Part shown: in pieces, positions 6,037 to 13,696 of the stretch
Layout: each line of letters begins with the position of its first letter
Position numbering within the stretch: position 1 is the first letter of the stretch
NCBI GenBank assembly: GCA_030843315.1
Contig: JAUUPT010000084.1
Coordinates: forward strand, 1 to 14,673
From: Bacteroidaceae bacterium
GTDB taxonomy: Bacteria; Bacteroidota; Bacteroidia; Bacteroidales; Bacteroidaceae
Length of the DNA stretch: 14,673 nt
Direction: 5' to 3'
Translations under genes and position numbers: made by a program
Notes under the pieces: model-generated
The model's database searches: none
Told to the model about the DNA's origin: nothing
Seen by the model: only the letters and a program-made list of their open reading frames with translations

Positions 6037-7743
6037 ATGGCAAACTTTTATACCGAAGTTCCCGAATTGAAGTATCATCTGGACAACCCGATGATGGAAC
6101 GTATCTGCGAACTGAAAGAACGCGGATACGAAGACAAAGACAAGTTTGACTATGCTCCGCAGGACTATGCGGATGCGATGGACTCTTATGATAAGGTGCT
6201 CGAAATCACCGGTGAGATTACCGGAGAGATTATTGCACCGAATGCAGAAGGTGTGGACGAAGAAGGTCCTCACTGTGCCGACGGTCGCGTGGAATATGCC
6301 AGCGGCACGAAGCAGAACCTCGATGCTATGGTGAAAGCCGGCTTGAACGGTATGACCATGCCGCGCCGCTTCGGTGGTCTGAACTTCCCGATCACTCCTT
6401 ATACCATGTGCGCCGAAATCGTGGCTGCCGCTGATGCAGGCTTTGGCAACATCTGGTCTTTGCAGGACTGTATCGAGACGTTGTACGAGTTCGGCAACGA
6501 AGACCAGCACAGCCGTTTCATCCCCCGCATCTGCCAGGGCGAAACCATGTCCATGGACTTGACCGAGCCCGATGCCGGCTCCGACCTGCAAAGCGTGATG
6601 CTGAAAGCAACCTTCGACGAAGCCAACAACTGCTGGCGCCTGAACGGTGTGAAGCGTTTCATCACCAACGGTGATGCCGACCTGCACCTCGTACTGGCAC
6701 GCTCGGAAGAAGGTACGAAGGATGGCCGCGGCCTCTCCATGTTCATCTACGACAAGCGCGAAGGTGGCGTAAACGTACGCCGCATCGAGAACAAATTGGG
6801 TATCCACGGTTCTCCTACCTGCGAACTTGTTTACAAGAATGCAAAAGCCGAACTTTGCGGTGACCGCAAACTCGGTCTGATAAAATACGTAATGGCTTTG
6901 ATGAACGGTGCCCGTCTGGGAATTGCCGCTCAGTCGGTAGGTCTTTCGCAGGCTGCTTACAACGAAGGTCTGACTTATGCCAAAGACCGCAAGCAGTTCG
7001 GCAAGGCTATCATCGAATTCCCGGCAGTTTATGACATGCTGGCCATCATGAAAGCCAAACTGGATGCAGGCCGTGCCTTGTTATACCAAACTTCCCGCTA
7101 CGTAGACGTCTACAAAGCATTGGATGACATCTCCCGCGAACGCAAACTGACTCCGGAAGAACGCCAGGAACAGAAGAAATATGCCAAGCTGGCAGACTCC
7201 TTCACTCCGCTGGCAAAGGGTATGAACTCCGAATATGCCAACCAGAATGCTTACGACAGCATCCAGATTCATGGCGGTTCCGGTTTCATGCTGGAATATG
7301 CTTGCCAACGCATCTATCGCGATGCACGTATCACTTCTATCTACGAAGGTACCACTCAGTTGCAGACTGTAGCCGCCATCCGTTACGTTACGAACGGCTC
7401 TTATGCTGCTACCCTGCGCGACTACGAAGCAATTCCGTGCAGCGCCGAAATGCAGTCGCTGATGGATCGCGTAAAGGAAATGACCAATAAATTCGAGGCT
7501 TGCACCAATGCGGTAAAAGAGGCTCAGAACCAAGAGTTGCTGGACTTCGTGGCCCGTCGTCTTTACGAGATGGCCGCCGTCTGCATCATGTCCCATCTCC
7601 TTATCCAGGATGGAACGAAAGCTCCCGAAATGTTTGCCAAATCAGCCGTAGTTTATCTGAACTATGCAGAAGCGGAAGTAGAAAAGCACTTCAACTTCAT
7701 CCGCAAGTTCAAGGCAGACGAGTTGGAAAGCTATCGCAAGTAA
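6037..7743 (+). CDS. Acyl-CoA dehydrogenase (long form with C-terminal extension)
   Basis: This 568-residue flavoprotein catalyses alpha-beta dehydrogenation of an acyl-CoA, or the reverse, using the ETF encoded upstream. The N-terminal helical domain is followed by the beta-domain signature MDLTEPDAGSD (173-183), WRLNGVKRFITNGDAD (200-215), then RKQFGKAIIEFPAVYD (318-333), IHGGSGFMLEY (411-421) and YEGTTQ (436-441). Glu437 fits the catalytic base position of short-chain members. At about 380 residues for the classic fold, the length indicates an extra C-terminal domain (about 445-568) as in AcdC/DmdC/FadE-like enzymes, plus a charged insertion around 355-390 (LTPEERQEQKKYAK). The chain length it prefers cannot be told. 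Last gene of the operon; a strong terminator follows. Confidence 0.92.
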   Translation: MANFYTEVPELKYHLDNPMMERICELKERGYEDKDKFDYAPQDYADAMDSYDKVLEITGEITGEIIAPNAEGVDEEGPHCADGRVEYASGTKQNLDAMVKAGLNGMTMPRRFGGLNFPITPYTMCAEIVAAADAGFGNIWSLQDCIETLYEFGNEDQHSRFIPRICQGETMSMDLTEPDAGSDLQSVMLKATFDEANNCWRLNGVKRFITNGDADLHLVLARSEEGTKDGRGLSMFIYDKREGGVNVRRIENKLGIHGSPTCELVYKNAKAELCGDRKLGLIKYVMALMNGARLGIAAQSVGLSQAAYNEGLTYAKDRKQFGKAIIEFPAVYDMLAIMKAKLDAGRALLYQTSRYVDVYKALDDISRERKLTPEERQEQKKYAKLADSFTPLAKGMNSEYANQNAYDSIQIHGGSGFMLEYACQRIYRDARITSIYEGTTQLQTVAAIRYVTNGSYAATLRDYEAIPCSAEMQSLMDRVKEMTNKFEACTNAVKEAQNQELLDFVARRLYEMAAVCIMSHLLIQDGTKAPEMFAKSAVVYLNYAEAEVEKHFNFIRKFKADELESYRK

Positions 7744-7764
7744 TTGATTTGCTACTATACAAGA

Positions 7765-7802
7765 AGAGGGTGCTCGATTCGTTCAAGCACCCTCTCGTTT
7801 TT
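7765..7802 (+). terminator. Terminator of the etf-acyl-CoA dehydrogenase operon
   Basis: A 10-bp stem (7765-7774 with 7786-7795, AGAGGGTGCT/AGCACCCTCT) with an 11-nt loop is followed by CGTTTTTAA. It is 21 nt after the stop codon and lies between convergent genes, only 18 nt from the end of cbpM. Confidence 0.8.
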
Positions 7803-7819
7803 AATTCACTTTGCTCTAA

Positions 7820-8113
7820 TCAAAGATTCTCGAACAGCCTCAACCTGCTGCGCAAAGCATGTATCTCCCTCTGCATATCTTCAACCCGCTCCAGTAGATG
7901 ATGGATAGCATCGATACCTTCCATATTGATGGATAAGTCGTAATACATACGGCTGTAACGCTCCACATCCGGCAGTTGGGAGAACAGCAGATAGCGTTCT
8001 CCATCCTCCGTCCGAATATCAATCAGACCACCTTCCTGCAACCTGTCTATGAACGACGGTTCTATATGACATTTGTTGCAATATTCACTTATTATGATTA
8101 ATTCGTTCTGCAT
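7820..8113 (-). CDS. cbpM: Chaperone modulator CbpM
   Basis: A 97-residue MerR-like small protein. In enterobacteria CbpM binds the J domain of CbpA and inhibits its co-chaperone and DNA-binding activity; the same role is inferred here from family and position. Visible features are the N-terminal winged-helix-like part with HIEPSFIDRLQEGGLID (16-32) and a C-terminal helical stretch (MEGIDAIHHLLERVEDMQREIHALRSRLRLFENL) with heptad-like spacing, suitable for dimer or partner contact. The gene starts 13 nt after the cbpA stop and is surely in the same transcript. Length is as expected for the family (about 100 residues). Confidence 0.85.
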   Translation of the reverse strand: MQNELIIISEYCNKCHIEPSFIDRLQEGGLIDIRTEDGERYLLFSQLPDVERYSRMYYDLSINMEGIDAIHHLLERVEDMQREIHALRSRLRLFENL

Positions 8114-8126
8114 AGTGCTGATTCTT

Positions 8127-9053
8127 TTAGTTCATACTTTGAATTTTGCGGAACATCTCTTTCTGCTGCTCCGTCAGGTTCGTCGGCAACTTCACGGAAT
8201 AAGTCACAATAAGGTCACCGAACTGTCCTTCCTTCTTATATACAGGAAATCCCTTGCCTTTCAGGCGTACTTTGGTTCCGTTCTGGGTTTCGGGTTTCAC
8301 TTTCAGCTTCACCTGGCCGCCCAACGTATCTACCAACTGTTCGCCACCCAAGAGTGCCGTATAGAGGTCGATGGAAACATCCACATACAAATCATCGCCC
8401 AGACGCTTAAAGACGGGATCATCTCCGATGACAAAGGTTATGTACAAGTCTCCCGCAGGACCGCCGTTCACACCTTCGCCACCATAGCCTTTCAGTTTGA
8501 TGACTTGCCCGTTCGCCACACCGGCAGGAATGGTGATGCGGACGTTCTTCCCGTTTACAGTCAATATCTGCTTATGGGTTTGCGCAGCATCACGAAGCGA
8601 CAAACTCAAGTCCGCATGGAAATCCTGCCCGCGGAAACCGGCATTAGCACCGCCACCGCCGCGTGTACGGTGTCCGAACATCTGTTCAAAGAAGTCCGAG
8701 AAGCCTCCCGCATTACTGCCCGAGAACTCCTGTTCAAAACCGGAGCCACCGAAACCGCCACCAAATCCGCCGAAGCCTCCTGCCCCGGCTTGTTGCTGCG
8801 CCTGCTTCTGTGCCTCAAATTCATCGGCATGCTTCCAGTGCTCGCCATATTCATCATATTTCTTTCGTTTTTCAGGGTCACTCAGCACTTCGTTTGCCTC
8901 GTTGATAGCCTGAAACTTATCCTTGGCAGTAGCGTCATTCGGGTTCAAGTCGGGATGATACTTGCGTGCCAGTTTACGGTACGCTTTTTTGATATCAGCC
9001 TGAGATGCCGCTTTGTCCACTCCAAGGACTTGATAGTAATCAATATAAGCCAT
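8127..9053 (-). CDS. cbpA: Class B Hsp40 co-chaperone, CbpA/DnaJ family
   Basis: A 308-residue J-domain protein that stimulates DnaK. The J domain covers residues 4-70 with the HPD motif at 33-35 and the KFQAINEANEVLSD helix III region. A Gly/Phe-rich linker (about 90-145) follows, with GFGGFGGGFGG. Two beta-barrel substrate-binding domains fill 145-290, ending in the dimerisation region near VKLPTNLTEQQKEMF. The cysteine-rich zinc fingers of true DnaJ (CxxCxGxG) are absent, which places it in class B with CbpA/DjlA-independent types. Gene order cbpA-cbpM matches enterobacteria. Upstream promoter elements are weak: boxes with a 3-nt instead of 2-nt spacer (TAGTATTTG, TAATGTTTG) occur on the minus strand before the start. 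Confidence 0.93.
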   Translation of the reverse strand: MAYIDYYQVLGVDKAASQADIKKAYRKLARKYHPDLNPNDATAKDKFQAINEANEVLSDPEKRKKYDEYGEHWKHADEFEAQKQAQQQAGAGGFGGFGGGFGGSGFEQEFSGSNAGGFSDFFEQMFGHRTRGGGGANAGFRGQDFHADLSLSLRDAAQTHKQILTVNGKNVRITIPAGVANGQVIKLKGYGGEGVNGGPAGDLYITFVIGDDPVFKRLGDDLYVDVSIDLYTALLGGEQLVDTLGGQVKLKVKPETQNGTKVRLKGKGFPVYKKEGQFGDLIVTYSVKLPTNLTEQQKEMFRKIQSMN

Positions 9054-9364
9054 AGTTCATTGTTTTTTGTCCTGAATATTATAAAAACAAATACTACGCC
9101 ATTTTGTTTTCCCAAACATTAAAATGAGTAAACGATAATTAAAAAGAATCACATACAGATGCAAACAAATGATAAACAACTCTTTATTAATCCACATATC
9201 CTCCTTTTATGCTCGCATAATACTAAATAAATGTAAACGACGTATAATATCATCTAATTATTCATCCCAAATCATCTTCAACTTGATAGAAACTGCTTTA
9301 TTTGTAGTGAATAAAACTGTTATTTATATAACAAATACCAACCCCCAAATCAAGAAGTCCCTTT
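9054..9364. other. 311-nt divergent intergenic region between cbpA and the GH9 gene
   Basis: The stretch is very AT-rich and holds the control regions of both genes. On the plus strand TTTATTTG (9297-9304) is one base from the -7 consensus and about 60 nt before the GH9 start, but has no matching -33 box. On the minus strand only degenerate boxes were seen. No convincing RNA gene, repeat or small protein gene was found. Confidence 0.5.
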
Positions 9365-11875
9365 ATGAAGAACAACTATTGGCTACTAACGGTACTATTA
9401 GCTCTCATTGCCTTGCCGGGCAAAGCGGACGAGTGGATTAGAATCAATCAACTCGGCTACTTGCCGCAATCCATTAAAGTGGCCGTATTCATGAGCGAAG
9501 AAGGGACGAATGTAGAAGACTATACATTGGTGGACGCCTTCACCGGAAAAGAAGTGCGCACTTTCAAGGCAGCCAAGGCCACCGGCAAGATAGGGGGAAT
9601 GAAAACGACCTATCGATTGGACTTCAGCGACTTTACGGAAACGGGTACTTACTATCTGAAAGCTGGAAAAACCGTCTCTCCCCGTTTCCCCATCAATGCA
9701 CATGTTTATAACGGTACGGCAGACTTTCTGCTGAACTATATGCGCCAGCAACGTTGCGGTTACAATCCGTTCCTGAAGGACAGTTGCCACGTGCACGACG
9801 GCTATATCGTATACCATCCCACCAAAACCGGACAACACATCGACGTGCGCGGCGGTTGGCACGATGCAACAGATTATCTGCAATATACTACCACTTCCGC
9901 CAATGCCATCTATCAGATGATGTTTGCCTATCAGGAGAACCCGGAGTCCTTCGGCGATGCGTATGACGCTGCCGGACATCCCGGTGCCAACGGTATTCCC
10001 GACATTGTAGACGAAATAAAATGGGGATTGGATTGGCTGAACCGCATGAATCCCGCTCCGGGAGAACTGTACAACCAGATTGCCGATGACCGCGACCATG
10101 CCGGCATGCGCCTCCCCAATAAAGATGAAGTGGACTATGGCTACGGTCCGGGCAAGGGACGCCCCGTTTACTTCTGTAGCGGCGAACCGCAAGTACGCGG
10201 ACAGTTCAAGAATGCAACGACCGGCGTGGCAAGTACAGCCGGCAAGTTCGCTTCATGCTTTGCCCTGGGCGCCAAGATACTGAAAGACTTCTACCCGGAA
10301 TTTGCTGCTGAGATTGAAGCAAAAGCAGATGCCGCCTATCAAGAAGGCGTGAAGAAACCAGGGGCATGCCAGACCGCCTCTGTCCTGTCTCCCTATATTT
10401 ACGAAGAAGACAACTGGGTAGACGATATGGAACTGGGGGCTATGGAGCTGTACAAAGCAACCGGCGACAGCAAATACCTGAATCAAGCCCTGGAATACGG
10501 ACGCCGCGAACCGGTGACTCCCTGGATGGGAGCCGACAGTGCACGCCATTACCAATGGTATCCGTTCATGAACATGGGGCATTACCATCTGACCCAGGTA
10601 GACGACCGCCGCATCAGCAAAGAATTTATCCGCAATATGCGTGCGGGCATCGTGCGCACCTACGAGAAAGCAGTGGAAAGTCCCTTCCTGCACGGCATTC
10701 CTTACATCTGGTGTTCCAACAACCTGACCACCGCCATGCTGACCCAATGCCGCCTGTATCGTGAAGCGACCGGCGACAATACTTATGCAGAGATGGAGAC
10801 CGCCCTACTCGACTGGCTGTTCGGCTGCAACCCCTGGGGAACCAGCATGGTTGTGGAACTTCCACTCTACGGTGACTATCCCTCACAGCCCCACTCCTCG
10901 CTGCTGAATGCAGGCGTGGGCAACACCACCGGCGGACTGGTGGACGGCCCCGTTTACCGCACTATCTTCGAGAGCCTGCGCGGTGTAAACATGACAGGTA
11001 TTCCCGGCATCCCCGGACAAGATTACGAACGTTTCCAACCGGACCAGATGGTCTATCATGATGCCATCCACGACTATTCTACCAACGAGCCTACCATGGA
11101 CGGCACCGCCTGCCTCACCTACTACCTCTCTGCCATGCAGAAGGAAGGAATGAAGCAAGCCAACATCCGGGACGACAAGAACGTATACGTCAATGGCGGC
11201 ATCATCCGTACCGACCCGTCGAAGAAACAAATCACACTGGTGTTCACTGCCGCCGACAAAGCAGACGGCGCCGACGCCATCATCAGTACGCTGAAGAAAC
11301 ACGGCATCAAAGGCGGATTCTTCTTCACCGGCGAATTCTACGAACTCTACCCCGAGGTAGTGAAACGCCTGCTAGACGAAGGACACTATGTAGGCAGCCA
11401 CAGCTACGGACATCTGCTATACATGCCCTGGGAGAACCGCGACTCGCTATTAGTGACCCGCGAAGAGTTTGAGCAAGATATGCTGAAGAGTTACGAAACA
11501 CTGCGCAAGGCCGGTATCGAATACAAGGATGCACCGGTCTACATTCCTCCTTACGAATATTACAACAAAGAGATAGCCGCCTGGGCAAAGAGTATGGGCA
11601 TTCAAGTCATCAACTATACGCCCGGCACCATGAGCAATGCAGATTACACCACCCCGGATATGGGGAAGAAATACCGTAGCAGCCAGTTCATCTACGACCG
11701 GATAATGGAAGTGGAAAAGAAAGACGGGCTGAACGGACATCTGATGTTGATACACTTTGGAACGGACGACCTTCGTACGGATAAGTTCTACAACGGATAT
11801 CTGGACAAGATGATTAAGACGCTGAAACGGAAAGGATACACATTCGTACCGGTCCGCGAGGCAGTTGGTATATAG
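9365..11875 (+). CDS. Secreted GH9 glycoside hydrolase fused to a NodB/CE4-like polysaccharide deacetylase
   Basis: An 836-residue two-enzyme fusion. Residues 1-21 form a Sec signal peptide ending GKA. An Ig-like CelD_N domain follows (about 23-110, WIRINQLGY). The GH9 (alpha/alpha)6 domain spans about 115-590: GGWHDATDYLQY (163-174) holds the paired Asp167/Asp170, and YSTNEPTMDG (571-580) holds Glu575, the likely proton donor. The common DAGD is DATD here. Residues about 605-836 resemble NodB deacetylases: HSYGH at 679-683 supplies two metal-binding His, PPYEYYN (728-734) corresponds to motif 3 and LIHFGTD (795-801) supplies the later His. Motif 1, normally TFDDG, reads VFTAADKADG (626-635), so its aspartates are not in the usual places. 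GH9 includes endoglucanases and exo-beta-glucosaminidases; pairing with a deacetylase favours an amino-sugar polymer, as inference. No PUL genes adjoin. Confidence 0.88.
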   Translation: MKNNYWLLTVLLALIALPGKADEWIRINQLGYLPQSIKVAVFMSEEGTNVEDYTLVDAFTGKEVRTFKAAKATGKIGGMKTTYRLDFSDFTETGTYYLKAGKTVSPRFPINAHVYNGTADFLLNYMRQQRCGYNPFLKDSCHVHDGYIVYHPTKTGQHIDVRGGWHDATDYLQYTTTSANAIYQMMFAYQENPESFGDAYDAAGHPGANGIPDIVDEIKWGLDWLNRMNPAPGELYNQIADDRDHAGMRLPNKDEVDYGYGPGKGRPVYFCSGEPQVRGQFKNATTGVASTAGKFASCFALGAKILKDFYPEFAAEIEAKADAAYQEGVKKPGACQTASVLSPYIYEEDNWVDDMELGAMELYKATGDSKYLNQALEYGRREPVTPWMGADSARHYQWYPFMNMGHYHLTQVDDRRISKEFIRNMRAGIVRTYEKAVESPFLHGIPYIWCSNNLTTAMLTQCRLYREATGDNTYAEMETALLDWLFGCNPWGTSMVVELPLYGDYPSQPHSSLLNAGVGNTTGGLVDGPVYRTIFESLRGVNMTGIPGIPGQDYERFQPDQMVYHDAIHDYSTNEPTMDGTACLTYYLSAMQKEGMKQANIRDDKNVYVNGGIIRTDPSKKQITLVFTAADKADGADAIISTLKKHGIKGGFFFTGEFYELYPEVVKRLLDEGHYVGSHSYGHLLYMPWENRDSLLVTREEFEQDMLKSYETLRKAGIEYKDAPVYIPPYEYYNKEIAAWAKSMGIQVINYTPGTMSNADYTTPDMGKKYRSSQFIYDRIMEVEKKDGLNGHLMLIHFGTDDLRTDKFYNGYLDKMIKTLKRKGYTFVPVREAVGI

Positions 11876-11966
11876 CTTACTCTGACAAAGACTTTATAAA
11901 AAGGTTAGTTAAAAAGGTTATCATGCAAGGTATTTAAGGTAAATATTCAATCGGTTTGTTTTCAGT

Positions 11967-12000
11967 AAACACTCCCCTCACCCCCAAGAGGGGAATGTTT
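11967..12000 (+). terminator. Hairpin after the GH9 gene
   Basis: A 13-bp stem with one mismatch (11967-11979 with 11988-12000; CCCCTC/GAGGGG core) lies 92 nt after the GH9 stop. The following T-run is short, so it may be a weak terminator or a general 3' end structure. Confidence 0.4.
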
Positions 12001-12003
12001 CAA

Positions 12004-12037
12004 AGAAGCTCCCTGCCTGTGAAGGTCCGGAGCTTTT
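12004..12037. terminator. Second hairpin between the convergent GH9 and threonine aldolase genes
   Basis: AAGCTCC (12006-12012) pairs with GGAGCTT (12029-12035) around a 16-nt loop, with TTTTACTTTTAT following on the plus strand. It sits 5 nt from the end of the aldolase gene and could end transcription from either side; the T-run fits the plus strand better. Confidence 0.45.
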
Positions 12038-12041
12038 ACTT

Positions 12042-13061
12042 TTATAGCAGCTTCTTCACCGATTGCAGCAGTTCTTCGATATCCTTCTCCGTAGTATCGA
12101 AGGAAGTCACAAAGCGAATCTCATCAATCGCTTCATCCCAGAAATAGAAGAAGTAACTCTTCAGGAGTTCATCAATCACCGGGCGGGGCATCGTGAGGAA
12201 AAGCTGGTTACTTTCCATCTTCTGCGTAAAGCGTACACCGGGCAGGTCTTTCAAACCGTCGTAGAGTATCTTCGCCATGCGGTTGGCATGGGTGGCATTC
12301 TTCAACCAAAGGTCGTCCGTCAGGTAGGCGGTGAACTGGCAAGACAGATAACGCAACTTGGAGGCAAGTTGTGCCGACTGCTTACGCACGAAATAGGCTT
12401 CCTGTTTCAGTGCCGGATTGAAGACAATAACACTCTCGCCCAGCATCAATCCGTTCTTTGTTCCACCGAAGCTGAGGACGTCAATCCCACAATCCACCGT
12501 CAGTTCTTTAAAGCTGAGGTTCAGGGCAGCACAGGCATTGGCCAGGCGGGCGCCGTCCATATGGACATACATACCGTGCTGATGCGCCAGCTCGGTAAGC
12601 GCCCGAAGTTCGTCCGGCTTATAGATAGTGCCTAACTCGGAACACTGAGAGATGTAAATGGCACCGGGTTGGGAATGGTGCTGTTCGCCGAAGTGGCACA
12701 GATAAGGACGTATCAAGTCGGGCGTCAACTTGCCGTCGGTAGTGGCAACGGGACGTATCTGACAACCTGTCATGCGAGCGGGTGAGCCACATTCATCCAC
12801 ATAGATGTGTGCCGTCTCTGCACAAATAATCGAGTTATAGGAGCGTGTACAAAGTTGCAAAGCCACCGCATTGCTGCCCGTTCCGTTGAATACGAACAAC
12901 GGTTCGCAATCGGGAGTAAACGCTTCCCGGATTTTATTCACTGCTTCTTCTGTCCAAGGATCATCTCCATAGCCTACGGCATGGTCCTGATTTGCCCGGT
13001 TCAGTGCTTCCATTACCAAAGGATGCACACCGGAATTATTGTCTGATGCAAAGCTTCTCAT
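12042..13061 (-). CDS. ltaE: Low-specificity L-threonine aldolase
   Basis: A 339-residue PLP enzyme of the beta-eliminating lyase/threonine aldolase family that splits L-threonine and L-allo-threonine to glycine and acetaldehyde. It begins MRSFASDNNSGVHP, where the SDN...G..P start is typical. The pyridine-nitrogen Asp is in VHMDGARLANA (Asp169, with Arg172), and the Schiff-base lysine is Lys202 in SFGGTKNGLMLGE. The glycine-rich phosphate loop FNGTGSNA is at 58-65. An in-frame ATG at 13130 would add 23 residues but those lie in the terminator-promoter region of the gene upstream and do not look like protein, so the start at 13061 is chosen. Single gene; upstream it is separated from the winged-helix gene by a terminator. 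Confidence 0.9.
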   Translation of the reverse strand: MRSFASDNNSGVHPLVMEALNRANQDHAVGYGDDPWTEEAVNKIREAFTPDCEPLFVFNGTGSNAVALQLCTRSYNSIICAETAHIYVDECGSPARMTGCQIRPVATTDGKLTPDLIRPYLCHFGEQHHSQPGAIYISQCSELGTIYKPDELRALTELAHQHGMYVHMDGARLANACAALNLSFKELTVDCGIDVLSFGGTKNGLMLGESVIVFNPALKQEAYFVRKQSAQLASKLRYLSCQFTAYLTDDLWLKNATHANRMAKILYDGLKDLPGVRFTQKMESNQLFLTMPRPVIDELLKSYFFYFWDEAIDEIRFVTSFDTTEKDIEELLQSVKKLL

Positions 13062-13128
13062 AGCTATATTATTTTGTTTATTTGAAAAGAATGTGCAAAG
13101 GAAAGAATATTCTGTAATATGAAGAAAC

Positions 13129-13187
13129 AAAAAAGCACAGATTTCACAATCCGGCCAAAAACCTTTCCGTATTGTAGAATCTGTGCT
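13129..13187 (-). terminator. Terminator of the winged-helix gene
   Basis: On the minus strand a long stem (13187-13171 with 13150-13134, 16 of 17 positions paired, with one wobble) including AGCACAGATT/AATCTGTGCT ends in six T (13134-13129). It starts 28 nt after the stop of the 72-residue gene. Confidence 0.75.
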
Positions 13188-13214
13188 CTTTAATCAGTTA
13201 TTCAATCGGTTCTT

Positions 13215-13433
13215 TTATCCGATGTAAACGTTTACCCCCAATGAAACATAAAGTTCATCTTCTTCCTGGTAGATTTCAATCTTGTCCTCACGGGCAAGCC
13301 AGCCTAAGGCTGCTCCCAGTTCCTTGTCTTTCAGTCCGGACTTTCTTTTCAAAGTACCGTAGCTCCATCTGGCATAGTCGCTAAGCAACTGCCAAACTTT
13401 GCCTGCATTTAGTCCAATTTCGCTTTTGTCCAT
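13215..13433 (-). CDS. Small winged helix-turn-helix protein (DUF2582 type)
   Basis: A 72-residue protein, MDKSEIGLNAGKVWQLLSDY at its start. The visible pattern is helix (IGLNAGKVWQLLSDY), helix pair with SYGTLKRKSGLKDKELGAALGWLAR as helix-turn-helix, then a two-strand wing (KIEIYQEEDELYVSLGVNVYIG). This fits the short Bacteroidota winged-helix family PF10771/DUF2582. Members are thought to bind nucleic acid as dimers; the target here is unknown. It lies between groL and the aldolase gene, has its own terminator, and has a perfect palindrome 45 nt upstream of its start, where an autoregulatory operator might be. Family call is fairly sure; function is not known. Confidence 0.82.
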   Translation of the reverse strand: MDKSEIGLNAGKVWQLLSDYARWSYGTLKRKSGLKDKELGAALGWLAREDKIEIYQEEDELYVSLGVNVYIG

Positions 13434-13478
13434 TTTCTCTTTTAATTAAATAGGTTAATAGTTTTTTGTTGATTAGGT

Positions 13479-13500
13479 TATCTTTACGGGGGTAAAGATA
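13479..13500. promoter_or_regulatory. Perfect palindrome upstream of the winged-helix gene, operator candidate
   Basis: Arms TATCTTTAC (13479-13487) and GTAAAGATA (13492-13500) are exact reverse complements around GGGG. On the minus strand the outer arm reads TATCTTTA, one base from the -7 consensus TAnnTTTG, so the palindrome may overlap the promoter of the 72-residue gene (a TTG lies 16 nt upstream, 13519-13517). Leader would be about 50 nt. Confidence 0.5.
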
Positions 13501-13616
13501 TCAATTTTTATTTTAACAACGCTGAAAACGGACAAAATATACGAAAATTTATCCTTTTTGTAACAATATTGTAATAATACGCGGTTAAAAGAAACAAAAG
13601 AAGAGAGAAATAGAAC

Positions 13617-13654
13617 AAAAAAGCCGCGGTGCCTTTCAAAAAGGCACCGCGGTT
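13617..13654 (-). terminator. Terminator of groL
   Basis: A perfect 13-bp GC-rich stem (13624-13636 with 13640-13652, CCGCGGTGCC/GGCACCGCGG core) with a 3-nt loop is followed on the minus strand by C and six T (13622-13617). It lies 44 nt past the groL stop and is a textbook intrinsic terminator. Confidence 0.9.
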
Positions 13655-13696
13655 GCATTTATTTTATCGAAAAATCAAGGGAAAACGATGATAATA

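Noticed and set aside
6019..6807. Open frame of 262 codons on the minus strand
   Set aside because: Antisense to the acyl-CoA dehydrogenase gene; His/Val-rich shadow without domain signals.
8640..8800. Repetitive GC-rich tract
   Set aside because: It is the coding sequence of the Gly/Phe-rich linker of CbpA, not an independent repeat.
8073..9122. Open frame of 349 codons on the plus strand
   Set aside because: Longer than cbpA itself but antisense to the clear J-domain gene and to part of cbpM.
9169..9441. Open frame of 90 codons on the plus strand before the GH9 gene
   Set aside because: It overlaps the GH9 signal peptide in another frame and its translation looks like AT-rich noncoding DNA.
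13062..13130. Upstream in-frame start for the threonine aldolase giving 23 more residues
   Set aside because: The extra residues are encoded by the stretch that abuts the upstream gene's terminator, and the family normally begins at the SFASDN motif.
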